Shown piece after piece: positions 4,747 through 14,031 of a stretch of DNA of 62,156 nt. Positions within the stretch are counted from its first letter, which is position 1. The number at the start of each line of letters is the position of its first letter. The stretch is from Parapedobacter tibetensis (GTDB lineage Bacteria; Bacteroidota; Bacteroidia; Sphingobacteriales; Sphingobacteriaceae), in NCBI RefSeq assembly GCF_024704835.1, contig NZ_JAMXBE010000003.1, forward strand, positions 454,567 through 516,722, in the 5' to 3' direction. Below the pieces are notes generated by a model. That model made no database searches. It was not told the origin of the DNA and saw only the letters and a list, made by a program, of their open reading frames with translations. The position numbers were made by a program, and so were the translations under genes.

Positions 4747-7593
4747 ATGGACATCTTACTATATAACGACTTCGAATACCATCAATTAAAAGACAAAGTC
4801 CAGAAGACGCTAAGCTTCTTGAAGGAAGGGGATTTCCGTGCAGCCGACGTAAAAAAAATGCCCAATCAGGGCTATTACCGGGCTAAGCTCGATGATACCA
4901 ACCGCCTGCTTTTCACCATCGGCAGTTACCAGGGCCGGAAGTATGTGTTTGTGCTGGAAGTCATCCTCAACCACAACTACAGCCGTTGTCGATTCCTCAA
5001 TGGTGTGAAGGTGGATGAGAACAGGCTACAGCCCGTTTACGCCGAACAAGAAACGGAGGGGCATGAGGTGGAAGTGAGTTACGTGAATACGAGCAAGAAA
5101 AAATTCCACATCCTCGATAAGCTTCTCTCGTTTGACGATGCGCAGGACACCATCATCGACCTGCCCGCGCCGATCATCGTTATCGGCCCGGCGGGAAGTG
5201 GAAAGACCGCTCTTATGCTTGAAAAAATAAAGGCACTCTCCGGCAATATCCTGTACGTTTCCCTATCGCCCTATCTGGTGGAGAATGCCCAAAACTTGTA
5301 TGCCGCCTACGGCTACGATAATCCAAAGCAAACGGTGGAGTTCCTCTCGTTCAACGATTTCCTCGACACCGTGGAGGTAGCCGAGGGGAAGGAGCTGACC
5401 TTTCGGGTGTTCAACGAGTGGGCCAGCCGCTACAAGCAAAGCTACAAGATCAAGGACACGCATAAACTCTACGAGGAGTTTAAGGGCGTACTTACCGGCT
5501 CGGCCATTGACAAGGCCCACCTTAGTGCCGAGGATTACCTTGGGCTGGGCATTCGGCAGTCCATCTTCCAGCAACAAGATCGCCCCGCTGTACATGAACT
5601 GTTCATGAAATACCTCCACTGGCTGGAACAAGGGGGCTACTTCGACAGCAACATCCGCTCTTTTCACTTGCTGGAGCGGATATCGCCGCTGTACGACTAC
5701 GTGGTGGTCGACGAGGTGCAGGACATTACCAACGTACAGCTTTATGCCATATTGAAATCGCTCAACGAACCCGTGAATTTTTTGCTGTGCGGCGATTCCA
5801 ACCAAATCGTACACCCTAACTTTTTTTCCTGGTCACAGGTAAAGACGCTGTTTTACCACCAAGATCTATCGGCGCAAATCATCCGCGTGCTGGCCACCAA
5901 CTACCGCAACACGCCGGAGGTGACGGCCATTGCCAACCGCCTGCTGCTAATCAAGAATGCTCGCTTCGGCTCCATCGATAAGGAAAGCACCTACTTGGTA
6001 CAGGCCAACTCGGCTTTCCAAGGCATCGTGGAGCTTTTGCCAAATACCCCGAAGGTGAGCGCCGATCTCAACAGCAAAACGAAGCAGTCGGCCAAATTTG
6101 CTGTACTGGTATTGCGTGAGGAAGACAAAGCTGCGGCGCGCAAGTTTTTCCAAACACCCCTGCTCTTTTCCATCCATGAGGCTAAGGGCCTGGAATATGA
6201 AAACATCGTCCTGTTTAACATGATATCCGGCCACGACAAAACGTTCCATGAGATTACCGATGGGGTAACTGCTGCCGATCTGCAAAGCGCAGCTATCCAC
6301 TTCGCGCGCGCAAGGGACAAAACCAATCGCTCGTTGGATGAATTCAAGTTTTACATCAATGCGCTCTATGTGGGGATGACCCGCGCCATCAAAAACCTGT
6401 TTCTCGTGGAGTCTAACAGTAAGCATGAACTGCTGAAACTCCTTGACCTCATCGATGTAAGGCAGCAGACCTCGCTCAAAAACCAGGCTTCCTCCAAGTC
6501 GGAATGGCAGAAGGAGGCGCGCAAGCTGGAAATGCAGGGTAAGCAAGAACAGGCAGACGCCATCCGCGAGCAGATCCTCCAAATCAAGCCCATCGAATGG
6601 GAGGTGATTACCCCTGAAACGTATGGCAAATTGCTGGAACAGGCACTGCACCCCGACCATTTCAACAAGAAAGCCAAAGACCGGTTATTCCAGTATGCGG
6701 TTTACTACCGCTTGGCGGAACCGCTCCGGCAACTGTCGGCCCTGAAATACCGTCCCGCCGACCGATGGGAACAAGGGGAAAAAACACTCCTCAAGCGGCT
6801 TTTCCAACCTTATTTGGCCGACAACCTCAAGGCTGTCCAGCCCATATTCCAACGCTATGGGGTCGACTTCCGTGATGAGTTTAACCTCACTCCGCTACTG
6901 ATATCGGCGCGATTCAACGCCGCGAACATCATGGACCACCTGTTGAAGCAGGGTGCAAAGGTCGACACGACGGACAATGATGGCATCAACCCCCTGCGGT
7001 GGCTGCTGCGTAACCGGCGACAGGGTGAACATGGGCCGGTCGACCTCCTTGGGCGGCACTACGCTTCGCTCAAAACTGCCCCCTTGCGGATTCGTGTGGA
7101 AAAAAGGCTCGTCAAGCTGGAAAGCCACCAAGCGGAATACCTGATGCTCAACTTCATGCTCGCCTCACTGAAAGAACAGTTGATTTTGGGCACCCAATAC
7201 GGCCCCTGGAGGGCAAACAACCCCCGGCCGGCGTTCCAGGCGCAGGATTTCATCGACTTCTACGAGGGGCTTGGCGAGCAGGTTGTTCCCGAATACCGTA
7301 CCCAACGGCCATACATCAGCAGCATCCTGGCCAAAAACGAAATCGGCCGCGATGACCCGCACGATAGACAACTATTTGTGCGGGCACAGCATGGCTACTA
7401 CCTGCCCCATCCCAACATGGAACTGCCCGTGGGCAATGGCTGGAAGAACATTTATGACCTCGTGGGTCTCGATGAAATCAAAAACATGGAGCATCGCTTC
7501 AACACCGGTTTCCTCAACGTCATCGAACGCTTCCGGAAGTATTGGGAAGAAAATCCGGATGCTCGGGTGAAGCACACCATACGGATAAAATGA
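4747..7593 (+). CDS. UvrD/Rep-like superfamily 1 helicase with RelE-like N-terminus and ankyrin-like C-terminus
   Basis: This is a 948-residue protein. Residues 1-90 (DILLYNDFEYHQLKDKVQKT, RAKLDDTNRLLF) look like the small RelE/HigB-type fold found fused to some helicases. Walker A is GPAGSGKTA (147-155). Walker B is VVVDEVQD (319-326). Then come LLCGDSNQIVHPNFFSW, the motif ATNYRNTPEVTAIANR, SIHEAKGLEYENIVLFNM and NALYVGMTRAIKNLFLVES (motif VI), all as in UvrD helicases. Around 706-760 NLTPLLISARFNAANIMDHL and TTDNDGINPLRWLLRN resemble two ankyrin repeats. Such helicases often sit in defence islands, but no known defence partner is adjacent, so its role is open. The GC-richer coding differs from the AT-rich array beside it. 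Confidence 0.8.
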   Translation: MDILLYNDFEYHQLKDKVQKTLSFLKEGDFRAADVKKMPNQGYYRAKLDDTNRLLFTIGSYQGRKYVFVLEVILNHNYSRCRFLNGVKVDENRLQPVYAEQETEGHEVEVSYVNTSKKKFHILDKLLSFDDAQDTIIDLPAPIIVIGPAGSGKTALMLEKIKALSGNILYVSLSPYLVENAQNLYAAYGYDNPKQTVEFLSFNDFLDTVEVAEGKELTFRVFNEWASRYKQSYKIKDTHKLYEEFKGVLTGSAIDKAHLSAEDYLGLGIRQSIFQQQDRPAVHELFMKYLHWLEQGGYFDSNIRSFHLLERISPLYDYVVVDEVQDITNVQLYAILKSLNEPVNFLLCGDSNQIVHPNFFSWSQVKTLFYHQDLSAQIIRVLATNYRNTPEVTAIANRLLLIKNARFGSIDKESTYLVQANSAFQGIVELLPNTPKVSADLNSKTKQSAKFAVLVLREEDKAAARKFFQTPLLFSIHEAKGLEYENIVLFNMISGHDKTFHEITDGVTAADLQSAAIHFARARDKTNRSLDEFKFYINALYVGMTRAIKNLFLVESNSKHELLKLLDLIDVRQQTSLKNQASSKSEWQKEARKLEMQGKQEQADAIREQILQIKPIEWEVITPETYGKLLEQALHPDHFNKKAKDRLFQYAVYYRLAEPLRQLSALKYRPADRWEQGEKTLLKRLFQPYLADNLKAVQPIFQRYGVDFRDEFNLTPLLISARFNAANIMDHLLKQGAKVDTTDNDGINPLRWLLRNRRQGEHGPVDLLGRHYASLKTAPLRIRVEKRLVKLESHQAEYLMLNFMLASLKEQLILGTQYGPWRANNPRPAFQAQDFIDFYEGLGEQVVPEYRTQRPYISSILAKNEIGRDDPHDRQLFVRAQHGYYLPHPNMELPVGNGWKNIYDLVGLDEIKNMEHRFNTGFLNVIERFRKYWEENPDARVKHTIRIK

Positions 7594-7766
7594 GCTTGCT
7601 TACTGCCTTTGTAGTTTGGTACAGCACTGGTGCCCAAAAAACAATATATTTCCTCTATAAAAGCTGTTTCTCAGCGGCAGAGGAGAGATCGATAAACTGC
7701 AAAGCATTCACGAGAGCCACTGAAGACAAACAACGAGTAATTTGCTTTTTTATACAACCAATTATG

Positions 7767-7797
7767 TTTGCAAAAAAGGCAAATTTATCTAAGTTTG
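7767..7797 (+). promoter_or_regulatory. Promoter of the beta-lactamase-like gene
   Basis: TTTG (7767-7770), 19 bases, TAAGTTTG (7790-7797): a full Bacteroidota housekeeping promoter. The -7 box ends 5 bases before the ATG at 7803, implying a leaderless or very short-leader mRNA. It also fixes 7803 as the start against longer in-frame readings. Confidence 0.7.
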
Positions 7798-7802
7798 CCC
7801 AT

Positions 7803-8963
7803 ATGAAGAGACTCCCCTTGCTATACCAAGCAACACTGAGTACGGTGGCGTTGCTGCTGACAGCTGCTGGCGTCAATGCGCAACCTTCCACTCGCACGGA
7901 AGCGGAAATCGCCGCCATCATGGCCAAGTACCACGCCATAGGCGCATCAGTGATGGTGGTGAAAGACAACCATATCGCTTACAGCAAGTCGTTCGGATTG
8001 AAGGACACGACAACGCGCGAGCCGCTTAAGCCTACCGACCTATTCCGCATCGCCTCTATCTCCAAGTCGTTTACGGTGACGGGCATCATGCAGCTCGTGG
8101 AGGTGGGTAAGCTCTCTCTGGATGATGATGTGGGTGAGCTGATTGGCTTCCGGATCCGCAACCCGAATTTTCCCAACTCGGTGATCACCTTGCGCATGGT
8201 ACTGTCGCATCGCTCCAGCATCAGCGACAAAAACGGCTACTTCACGCTCGATGCATTCAATCCGGACAAGAACCCGGATTGGGAAAAGGCCTATAATGAT
8301 TACGCGCCCGATGCCGGCTACCAGTATTGCAACCTCAATTTCAACCTCGCCGGAGCAATACTGGAGAAATATGCGGGCGAACGCTTCGACCATCATATCC
8401 GTACCCGCATCCTGCAACCACTGGGATTGTACGGCGGATACAATGTGGATGATTTGGATAGCTCCCGGTTTGCCACCTTATACGCGTACAGCGGCAACAC
8501 CAAACAGTTTACTGCCTCCCCGGCGGCTTACCAATCGCGCGCCGATGGCCTCAAGGATTATCAGATGGGATACAGTACACCCATATTTTCTCCCACGGGA
8601 GGGATGAAAATGTCGGCGGAAGATCTGGCAAAATACATGATCATGCATATGAATTATGGCGAAGCCAACGGCGTGCGTATCATGTCCGAAGCGAACAGCC
8701 GCGAGATGCAGCGCGTGCGGAGCGCGGAATCGGGCTATGGCATGGCGTTGCGCACGGTAGACAATCTGATACCCGGGAAAAAGCTTATTGGCCATGAAGG
8801 GATTGCCTATGGCCTGTACAGCGCGATGTTTTTTCAACCCGAGGAACGGTTTGGTATCGTGGTGATCACGAATGGCTGCAATACGGGTTTTTCGAATGGC
8901 GATGTTATCAACGACTTCCTCCATGCAATGTATAACAGTATTTATCAAAACATCGTGCAGTAA
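7803..8963 (+). CDS. Serine beta-lactamase-like hydrolase (class C/AmpC fold), secreted
   Basis: This 386-residue protein starts with a signal peptide (about 1-26, cleavage near NAQ). The SxxK catalytic motif is SISK at 85-88, the YxN motif is YCN at 175-177, and a late HEG (in LIGHEGIAYGLYS) fills the place of the third motif. The family includes true class C beta-lactamases, esterases and D-peptidases acting in the periplasm. Sequence alone does not decide between them. It stands alone under its own promoter, with ispH downstream having a separate promoter. Confidence 0.8.
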   Translation: MKRLPLLYQATLSTVALLLTAAGVNAQPSTRTEAEIAAIMAKYHAIGASVMVVKDNHIAYSKSFGLKDTTTREPLKPTDLFRIASISKSFTVTGIMQLVEVGKLSLDDDVGELIGFRIRNPNFPNSVITLRMVLSHRSSISDKNGYFTLDAFNPDKNPDWEKAYNDYAPDAGYQYCNLNFNLAGAILEKYAGERFDHHIRTRILQPLGLYGGYNVDDLDSSRFATLYAYSGNTKQFTASPAAYQSRADGLKDYQMGYSTPIFSPTGGMKMSAEDLAKYMIMHMNYGEANGVRIMSEANSREMQRVRSAESGYGMALRTVDNLIPGKKLIGHEGIAYGLYSAMFFQPEERFGIVVITNGCNTGFSNGDVINDFLHAMYNSIYQNIVQ

Positions 8964-8974
8964 GATTTTATGTG

Positions 8975-8982
8975 TAACTTTG
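8975..8982 (+). promoter_or_regulatory. -7 box of ispH
   Basis: TAACTTTG matches TAnnTTTG and lies 7 bases before the ispH ATG, again suggesting a leaderless transcript. No clear TTG was seen at the -33 distance. Confidence 0.5.
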
Positions 8983-8989
8983 TCTTACT

Positions 8990-9838
8990 ATGGGTTATGC
9001 GTTGAAGGTAACGATTGACAAGGATTCCGGATTCTGCTTCGGGGTGGTCTATGCCATAGACATGGCGGAGGAAATACTTGAACAGGACGGCTACTTGTAT
9101 TGCCTAGGTGACATTGTGCACAACGATGAGGAAGTGGCCCGGCTCAAGGCCAAAGGGCTTCGCATCATCAGCCACGATAAGCTTCCGGAACTCCAAAACG
9201 AAAAGGTGCTCATCCGGGCCCATGGCGAGGCCCCTGAAACCTACCGCATCGCACTCGAAAATAACATCACACTCATCGATGCCTCGTGTCCGGTGGTGCT
9301 CAAGTTGCAAAATCGGGTGAAGACCTCTCACGACCAGCAGGAAAAAATCCTCATCTATGGCAAACATGGCCATGCGGAGGTCATCGGGCTACAGGGGCAG
9401 ACAAACGGCGAAGCCATCGTATTCCAAGACATTGCCGAACTAGCGGATGTAGAACTGCCCGATAGTTTTACCTTATATAGCCAGACCACCAAAAGTACTG
9501 ATAACTTTTACGCCATCAAGTCGGAACTGCTCAACAGGGGGTATGATGTGAAAGCCAATGATACAATATGCCGCCAGGTTTCCAACCGCTATGAAGAGCT
9601 GGGCGATTTCGCTAGCAAGCATGACAAGGTGGTGTTTGTATCCGGCAAAAAATCATCAAACGGGCGTGTACTGTATGACGTATGCCTCAAAAGCAACCCT
9701 AATAGCTATTTTGTCTCGGACGCTTCCGAACTGAATCCCGAACATTTCAATCCCGGGGATACCGTGGGTATATGTGGGGCCACTTCTACGCCCATGTGGT
9801 TAATGGAGCAGGTGAAAGTTGCGTTGGAAAGCTATTAG
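8990..9838 (+). CDS. ispH: 4-hydroxy-3-methylbut-2-enyl diphosphate reductase
   Basis: IspH carries out the last step of the MEP isoprenoid pathway, giving IPP and DMAPP, with a [4Fe-4S] cluster. The 282-residue protein has the three expected cluster cysteines: Cys16 (GFCFGV), Cys100 (IDASCPVV) and Cys194 (NDTICRQVSNR). Further family motifs are RAHGEAPE, GKHGHAEVIG and QTTKS. Length is normal. The same pathway's dxs gene lies 17 kb away, in no operon with it. Confidence 0.96.
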   Translation: MGYALKVTIDKDSGFCFGVVYAIDMAEEILEQDGYLYCLGDIVHNDEEVARLKAKGLRIISHDKLPELQNEKVLIRAHGEAPETYRIALENNITLIDASCPVVLKLQNRVKTSHDQQEKILIYGKHGHAEVIGLQGQTNGEAIVFQDIAELADVELPDSFTLYSQTTKSTDNFYAIKSELLNRGYDVKANDTICRQVSNRYEELGDFASKHDKVVFVSGKKSSNGRVLYDVCLKSNPNSYFVSDASELNPEHFNPGDTVGICGATSTPMWLMEQVKVALESY

Positions 9839-9946
9839 CACAATTGGACGCGGAGTAAATCTGCAATATCTGTGTCATCAGCGGTCAATCACGTCATCTA
9901 AACATCAAATTATTACCACGTTATCATGCATGCTTTCTCAAATCCG

Positions 9947-9954
9947 TAACTTTG
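9947..9954 (+). promoter_or_regulatory. -7 box of hemH
   Basis: TAACTTTG lies 6 bases before the ATG at 9961, the same close arrangement as at ispH. It favours 9961 over an in-frame TTG at 9952, which is inside the box. Confidence 0.5.
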
Positions 9955-9960
9955 CACGGT

Positions 9961-11031
9961 ATGAGTAAACCGAAAAAGGGAGTGTTGCTAGTCAACCTTG
10001 GTACGCCAGACAGCCCGTCAGTACCGGACGTGAGGCGTTATCTCACAGAGTTTTTGCTGGATGGCCGGGTCATCGACATCCCAGCTTGGCGGCGCACGAT
10101 GTTAGTAAGGGGTATTATTGTGCCGTTCCGCGCACCCAAATCAGCCAAGCTATACCAAGCAATCTGGGGTGAAAAAACGGGGTCGCCTTTGTTGCATTAT
10201 AGCCGCCTCCAGCAGCGGATGTTGCAAGAGCAATTGGGCGACGAATACCATGTGGAGCTGGCCATGCGCTACCAAAATCCGTCCATCGAATCCGCTTTGG
10301 CCAACTTCAAGCAAATGATGGTCGATCGGATCCGAATTATCCCGCTGTTTCCGCAATATGCCTCGGCAAGCACGGGATCTGTCATTGATAAGGTGATGGA
10401 GCTCATCCGTACCTGGCATACGTTCCCTGAACTAGCTATCGTCAATGATTTCTATGAAAACGAATTGATGGTGGAGGTCTTTGCCGAGCATGCCCAAAAG
10501 CACCGCCCCGAAGACTATGATCACTTCCTGTTTAGCTACCATGGCTTGCCCGTAAGGCAATTACGCCATATTGACAACACAGGAACACATGACTGCGATG
10601 AAGCGGGATGCCGCGAACGGATAACAGAAAAAAACAAATGGTGCTATTTGGCACAATGCTATGCCACCACACGCCTGATTACCACACGCCTTGGCATAAA
10701 ATCAGAAGACCATACGGTGTGTTTTCAATCCCGCCTTGGCAAAACCCCGTGGGTGCAACCTTATACCACCGATGTACTTAAGGACGTAGCCCAGAAAGGC
10801 AAAAAGCGATTGCTCGTCTTTTGCCCAGCTTTTGTGTCGGACTGCCTGGAGACCATTTACGAGGTTGGCACAGAATATGCAGATGAATTTAAGGCATTGG
10901 GAGGAGAGAAGGTGCAACTGGTGGAAAGCCTCAACACCCATCCCAAATGGATAATGGCATTACAGCAATTAGCCACAGCTGGAGATTACCTTCCCTACCG
11001 ACAACACAGCGAACTAGGACAGACAATTTAG
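9961..11031 (+). CDS. hemH: Ferrochelatase
   Basis: HemH inserts ferrous iron into protoporphyrin IX in the last step of haem synthesis. The 356-residue protein begins GVLLVNLGTPDSP, has the metal/porphyrin-site phrase FSYHGLPVRQLR with the conserved His, then CYATTRLI, FQSRLGKTPWVQPYT and VFCPAFVSDCLETIYE. Four cysteines are present in HDCDEAGCRE and later, but a cluster cannot be claimed. The stop is followed one base later by the next ATG, so it is probably co-transcribed with the metallophosphoesterase. Confidence 0.96.
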   Translation: MSKPKKGVLLVNLGTPDSPSVPDVRRYLTEFLLDGRVIDIPAWRRTMLVRGIIVPFRAPKSAKLYQAIWGEKTGSPLLHYSRLQQRMLQEQLGDEYHVELAMRYQNPSIESALANFKQMMVDRIRIIPLFPQYASASTGSVIDKVMELIRTWHTFPELAIVNDFYENELMVEVFAEHAQKHRPEDYDHFLFSYHGLPVRQLRHIDNTGTHDCDEAGCRERITEKNKWCYLAQCYATTRLITTRLGIKSEDHTVCFQSRLGKTPWVQPYTTDVLKDVAQKGKKRLLVFCPAFVSDCLETIYEVGTEYADEFKALGGEKVQLVESLNTHPKWIMALQQLATAGDYLPYRQHSELGQTI

Positions 11032-11032
11032 A

Positions 11033-12295
11033 ATGGTCATTTTCAATACAATAATCTTGCTTTTGTTAGATTTTTACATCTACAAGGCATTGCGAGCAAC
11101 CTCGATGAAATGGGTTGCCTCTCCGCTATTCCCTAAAGTATGGTGGGGGTATAGCATATTGCTCGTTTTGGGGATTTTCATCAGTGTTTATTTCAGTACA
11201 CCGTTAATTTTTCGCTCCATCATCTTGGTAATCTTTTTCATCACATTCTGTACCAAGTTTATTTTTATACTGGTATTGCTTGCCGATGACATCCGGCGCG
11301 GAGGACTCTGGTTGAAGCGCCTGTTTGTTCCGCAGAAAAAGCGGCATGAAGAAGCAACCACAATGCTGCCCGAGCAACCGGTAAATGGGATTTCAAGGTC
11401 TGATTTTTTGACCAAAGCAGGAATCCTTGTTGCCTCTGCACCTTTGGCGCCGATGGCTTGGGGTGTGATATCTGGCGCATATGATTACCAGATACGCCGG
11501 CAGAAGCTTTATTTGCCGAATCTTCCTCAGGAGTTCCATGGGATGAAAATCGGGCAATTATCAGACATCCACTCGGGAAGCTTCTATAACAAAAAAGCCG
11601 TGATAGGTGGCGTGGAAATGCTGTTGGCCGAAAAACCGGAGGCTATTTTTTTCACGGGTGATTTGGTAAATAATCTTGCCAATGAAATGCGGGATTATCA
11701 AGATATCTTTGCCAAAGTGCAAGCCCCGCTTGGTGTTTATTCCATCTTAGGCAACCACGACTATGGCGATTACCATTACGGTCCTGGATCCTCTGCCGAA
11801 AAGACTCGAAATTTGCAGCGCGTAAAGGATACCCACAAGGTAATGGGCTGGGACCTCTTGCTCAATGAAAACCGGAAACTCAAGGTGGGCAATGATGAAA
11901 TCGGCATCATTGGCGTAGAAAACTGGGGCACAGGCCGTTTTCCCAGACATGGACGGTTGCAACAAGCGCTCGAAGGCACGGATGACGTGCCCGTGAAGCT
12001 GCTCCTGTCACACGACCCTTCGCATTGGCGTGCCGAGGTGTTGTCTCGGCCCGATGTGGATGTGATGTTCAGTGGTCATACCCACGGTATGCAATTCGGC
12101 GTACGCACCAAGTATTTCAAGTGGAGCCCCGTGCAATATATTTATAAGGAATGGGCCGGACTATACCAGCAAGAGCACCAACAGCTTTATGTGAATACCG
12201 GGTTTGGATTCTTAGGCTACCCGGGAAGGGTGGGTATCTTACCTGAGATTACGGTATTTGAATTGATAAGAGGAGAGAAGCCGAAACGGGGATAG
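11033..12295 (+). CDS. Membrane-anchored metallophosphoesterase (YkuE-like)
   Basis: The 420-residue protein starts with several hydrophobic segments (about 1-95) and then has a calcineurin-type phosphoesterase domain. Metal-binding motifs appear in order: GQLSDIHSGS, FFTGDLVNN, LGNHDYGDY, LLSHDPSHW and MFSGHTHGMQFG. A Tat-like or linker region (RSDFLTKAGILVASAPLAPM) separates membrane part and domain. Relatives act on phospholipid-linked or nucleotide substrates at the membrane; the substrate here is unknown. It follows hemH by one base. Confidence 0.88.
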   Translation: MVIFNTIILLLLDFYIYKALRATSMKWVASPLFPKVWWGYSILLVLGIFISVYFSTPLIFRSIILVIFFITFCTKFIFILVLLADDIRRGGLWLKRLFVPQKKRHEEATTMLPEQPVNGISRSDFLTKAGILVASAPLAPMAWGVISGAYDYQIRRQKLYLPNLPQEFHGMKIGQLSDIHSGSFYNKKAVIGGVEMLLAEKPEAIFFTGDLVNNLANEMRDYQDIFAKVQAPLGVYSILGNHDYGDYHYGPGSSAEKTRNLQRVKDTHKVMGWDLLLNENRKLKVGNDEIGIIGVENWGTGRFPRHGRLQQALEGTDDVPVKLLLSHDPSHWRAEVLSRPDVDVMFSGHTHGMQFGVRTKYFKWSPVQYIYKEWAGLYQQEHQQLYVNTGFGFLGYPGRVGILPEITVFELIRGEKPKRG

Positions 12296-12333
12296 CATGT
12301 AACACGGTTATTCGCTCCTATTCCAATATATTT

Positions 12334-12531
12334 TCAGGTTGTGTGTCGCTCTCCCGCCACGAACTGCTTCTTATCTGCCAGCAGAATATCGGGTTTCCCA
12401 TCGCCATCTACGTCGCCGATGGCGATACCATAACCGATGGATACTTGGTCATCGATGACTTGGTGTTCAAACCAAGGTTCCTCCTGCTGAAAGGAAAACA
12501 GGTGTAATAACGGTAGCAGATAATGGTACAT
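12334..12531 (-). pseudogene. Remnant of a secreted VCBS/FG-GAP repeat protein
   Basis: The minus-strand frame encodes 65 residues: a signal-like start (MYHYLLPLLHLFSFQ) followed by one repeat unit, IAIGDVDGDGKPDILLADKK, a calcium-binding DxDxDG motif of the VCBS/FG-GAP type. It then breaks off into unrelated residues and a stop. Full members have many such repeats. I read it as the 5' end of a lost gene. The remaining bases of 12296-12749 show nothing further. Confidence 0.55.
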
Positions 12532-12749
12532 GGTGGTTTCTTGGATTTTATAGATGAGCAACAATCATGGGCGGTGTCTTGTTTACTTGAAGTATAAAAT
12601 CGCAGGGAACCATTCGCTTACCAAATACTGTTCAAGTGGTTATACCAAGCATGGCGGCTAATACGACTGAAATAATCTTAGGAAAATGTATTTGTGTGAT
12701 TAGTTGATTCATCTTCTTAATTGGTTAAACACGTATTAATTTATCAATA

Positions 12750-13673
12750 TTACTTCCAATGGTTTATCTCCAAGTATTTTTCCCACACGAACCGATTCAG
12801 GTCGGTTTGGGAATAGGGCGGGCAAGCTCCGGACTGTGTGGTCACGTAGGCGCTTAATGTGGTGGCAAATTCCAGCATGTTTTCGCGGGTTTGGCCACGG
12901 AGCTTTTGAGCCAGAAATGCCGCCAGAAAGGAATCTCCACTCCCCACGGTATCTTTAACTTGTACGGGCACCGCAGGATAGTCATGGCGTGATAGTGGCG
13001 TATAGAACGACGCTCCTTGCGCCCCTTTGGTCACGATGATCTCCTGCAATCCATAGTGGTCTTGCAACATCCCAATTCCTGTATACTCATTGCCCGACCG
13101 GTTACCCAGCCAGCTCGACACCTCTGCCAGCTCATGAATGTTTAGCTTGACTGCATCAGCCTTTTTCAGAAGTGTATCGATGGTGTCTGGCGTATAATAC
13201 GGCGCTCTCAGGTTGATGTCAAATAATCGGTACTTTGCCTTATCCAAAAGTTTCAACAACGTATTTCTACTGGTCTCGTTTCGAGCCACCAAGCTGCCAT
13301 ATACCAGCACGTCTGACTCCAGCAATAATGCGGAAAAGGAATCTTCGTATTTGATGAAATCCCAAGCCACGGGAGCCACGATATCATAGTTCACTTCATT
13401 GTCGTCACCAATGTTGGCTATTACTTTGCTTGTTTGGTGTTCGTGGTCAATCTGTACAAATGCGATGGGTATACCAATGTGATCCAAAAACGAAATGAGT
13501 TTTTCTCCCTCTTTGTCATTACCCATTCGGCTGATGACGGTACTGTGAATCCCCAGCCGATTGAGGTGATAGGCAACATTCATGGGAGCCCCGCCCGGTT
13601 TTTTGCCCGTCGGGAGGATATCCCAAAGTACCTCGCCAAAGCAAATGACTTTTTTGTTTTTGCCGTTTATCAT
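12750..13673 (-). CDS. PfkB-family sugar kinase (fructokinase-like)
   Basis: The 307-residue protein has the N-terminal PfkB signature (GEVLWDILPTGKKPGGAPMN, then VAYHLNRLG) and the C-terminal ATP/catalytic signature DTVGSGDSFLAAFLAQKL with the catalytic Asp. The sequence GGAPMNVA is typical of fructokinases that convert fructose to fructose 6-phosphate. Substrate remains uncertain. The gene stands alone, with no transporter beside it. Confidence 0.88.
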   Translation of the reverse strand: MINGKNKKVICFGEVLWDILPTGKKPGGAPMNVAYHLNRLGIHSTVISRMGNDKEGEKLISFLDHIGIPIAFVQIDHEHQTSKVIANIGDDNEVNYDIVAPVAWDFIKYEDSFSALLLESDVLVYGSLVARNETSRNTLLKLLDKAKYRLFDINLRAPYYTPDTIDTLLKKADAVKLNIHELAEVSSWLGNRSGNEYTGIGMLQDHYGLQEIIVTKGAQGASFYTPLSRHDYPAVPVQVKDTVGSGDSFLAAFLAQKLRGQTRENMLEFATTLSAYVTTQSGACPPYSQTDLNRFVWEKYLEINHWK

Positions 13674-14031
13674 GTTTTAGTTTTATAGTTAAAAATGTCA
13701 ATTGGCCCTCATTCGCCAACCGCTAGCGGCCGACTCAATGCATTATGCTCTCTCCGATTTGTTTCAACGATTTCCCTTTAGTTACTGGCATTATCTCCCC
13801 CTTGCCCATCCGCTCGCTGAACATGGGAAAGAAAAATATAATGGAAACAAATATAAACGGTTTAAGGCTCCATTCGATTTAGAATTTTTGCAAAACATTG
13901 CGAGTATTTTGAATAAATGACGGTATAATTATAGAAGATGCCCGAATATTTTTGTTGGAAGGGAATTAAATGCTACTTTTATAATTGTTAATCATGTAAT
14001 CTTTGAAAAGTAGATTGACCTAGTACTATTT
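13674..14031. other. Intergenic region without a recognised gene
   Basis: These 358 bases separate the divergent kinase and esterase genes. An open frame of 72 codons (13702-13920, plus) has no recognisable domain and reads like non-coding sequence. The stretch should hold both promoters, but I found no perfect TAnnTTTG box. Confidence 0.5.

Noticed and set aside
5947-6660. 237-codon minus-strand frame inside the helicase gene
   Set aside because: It is an antisense shadow of a strongly supported coding region.
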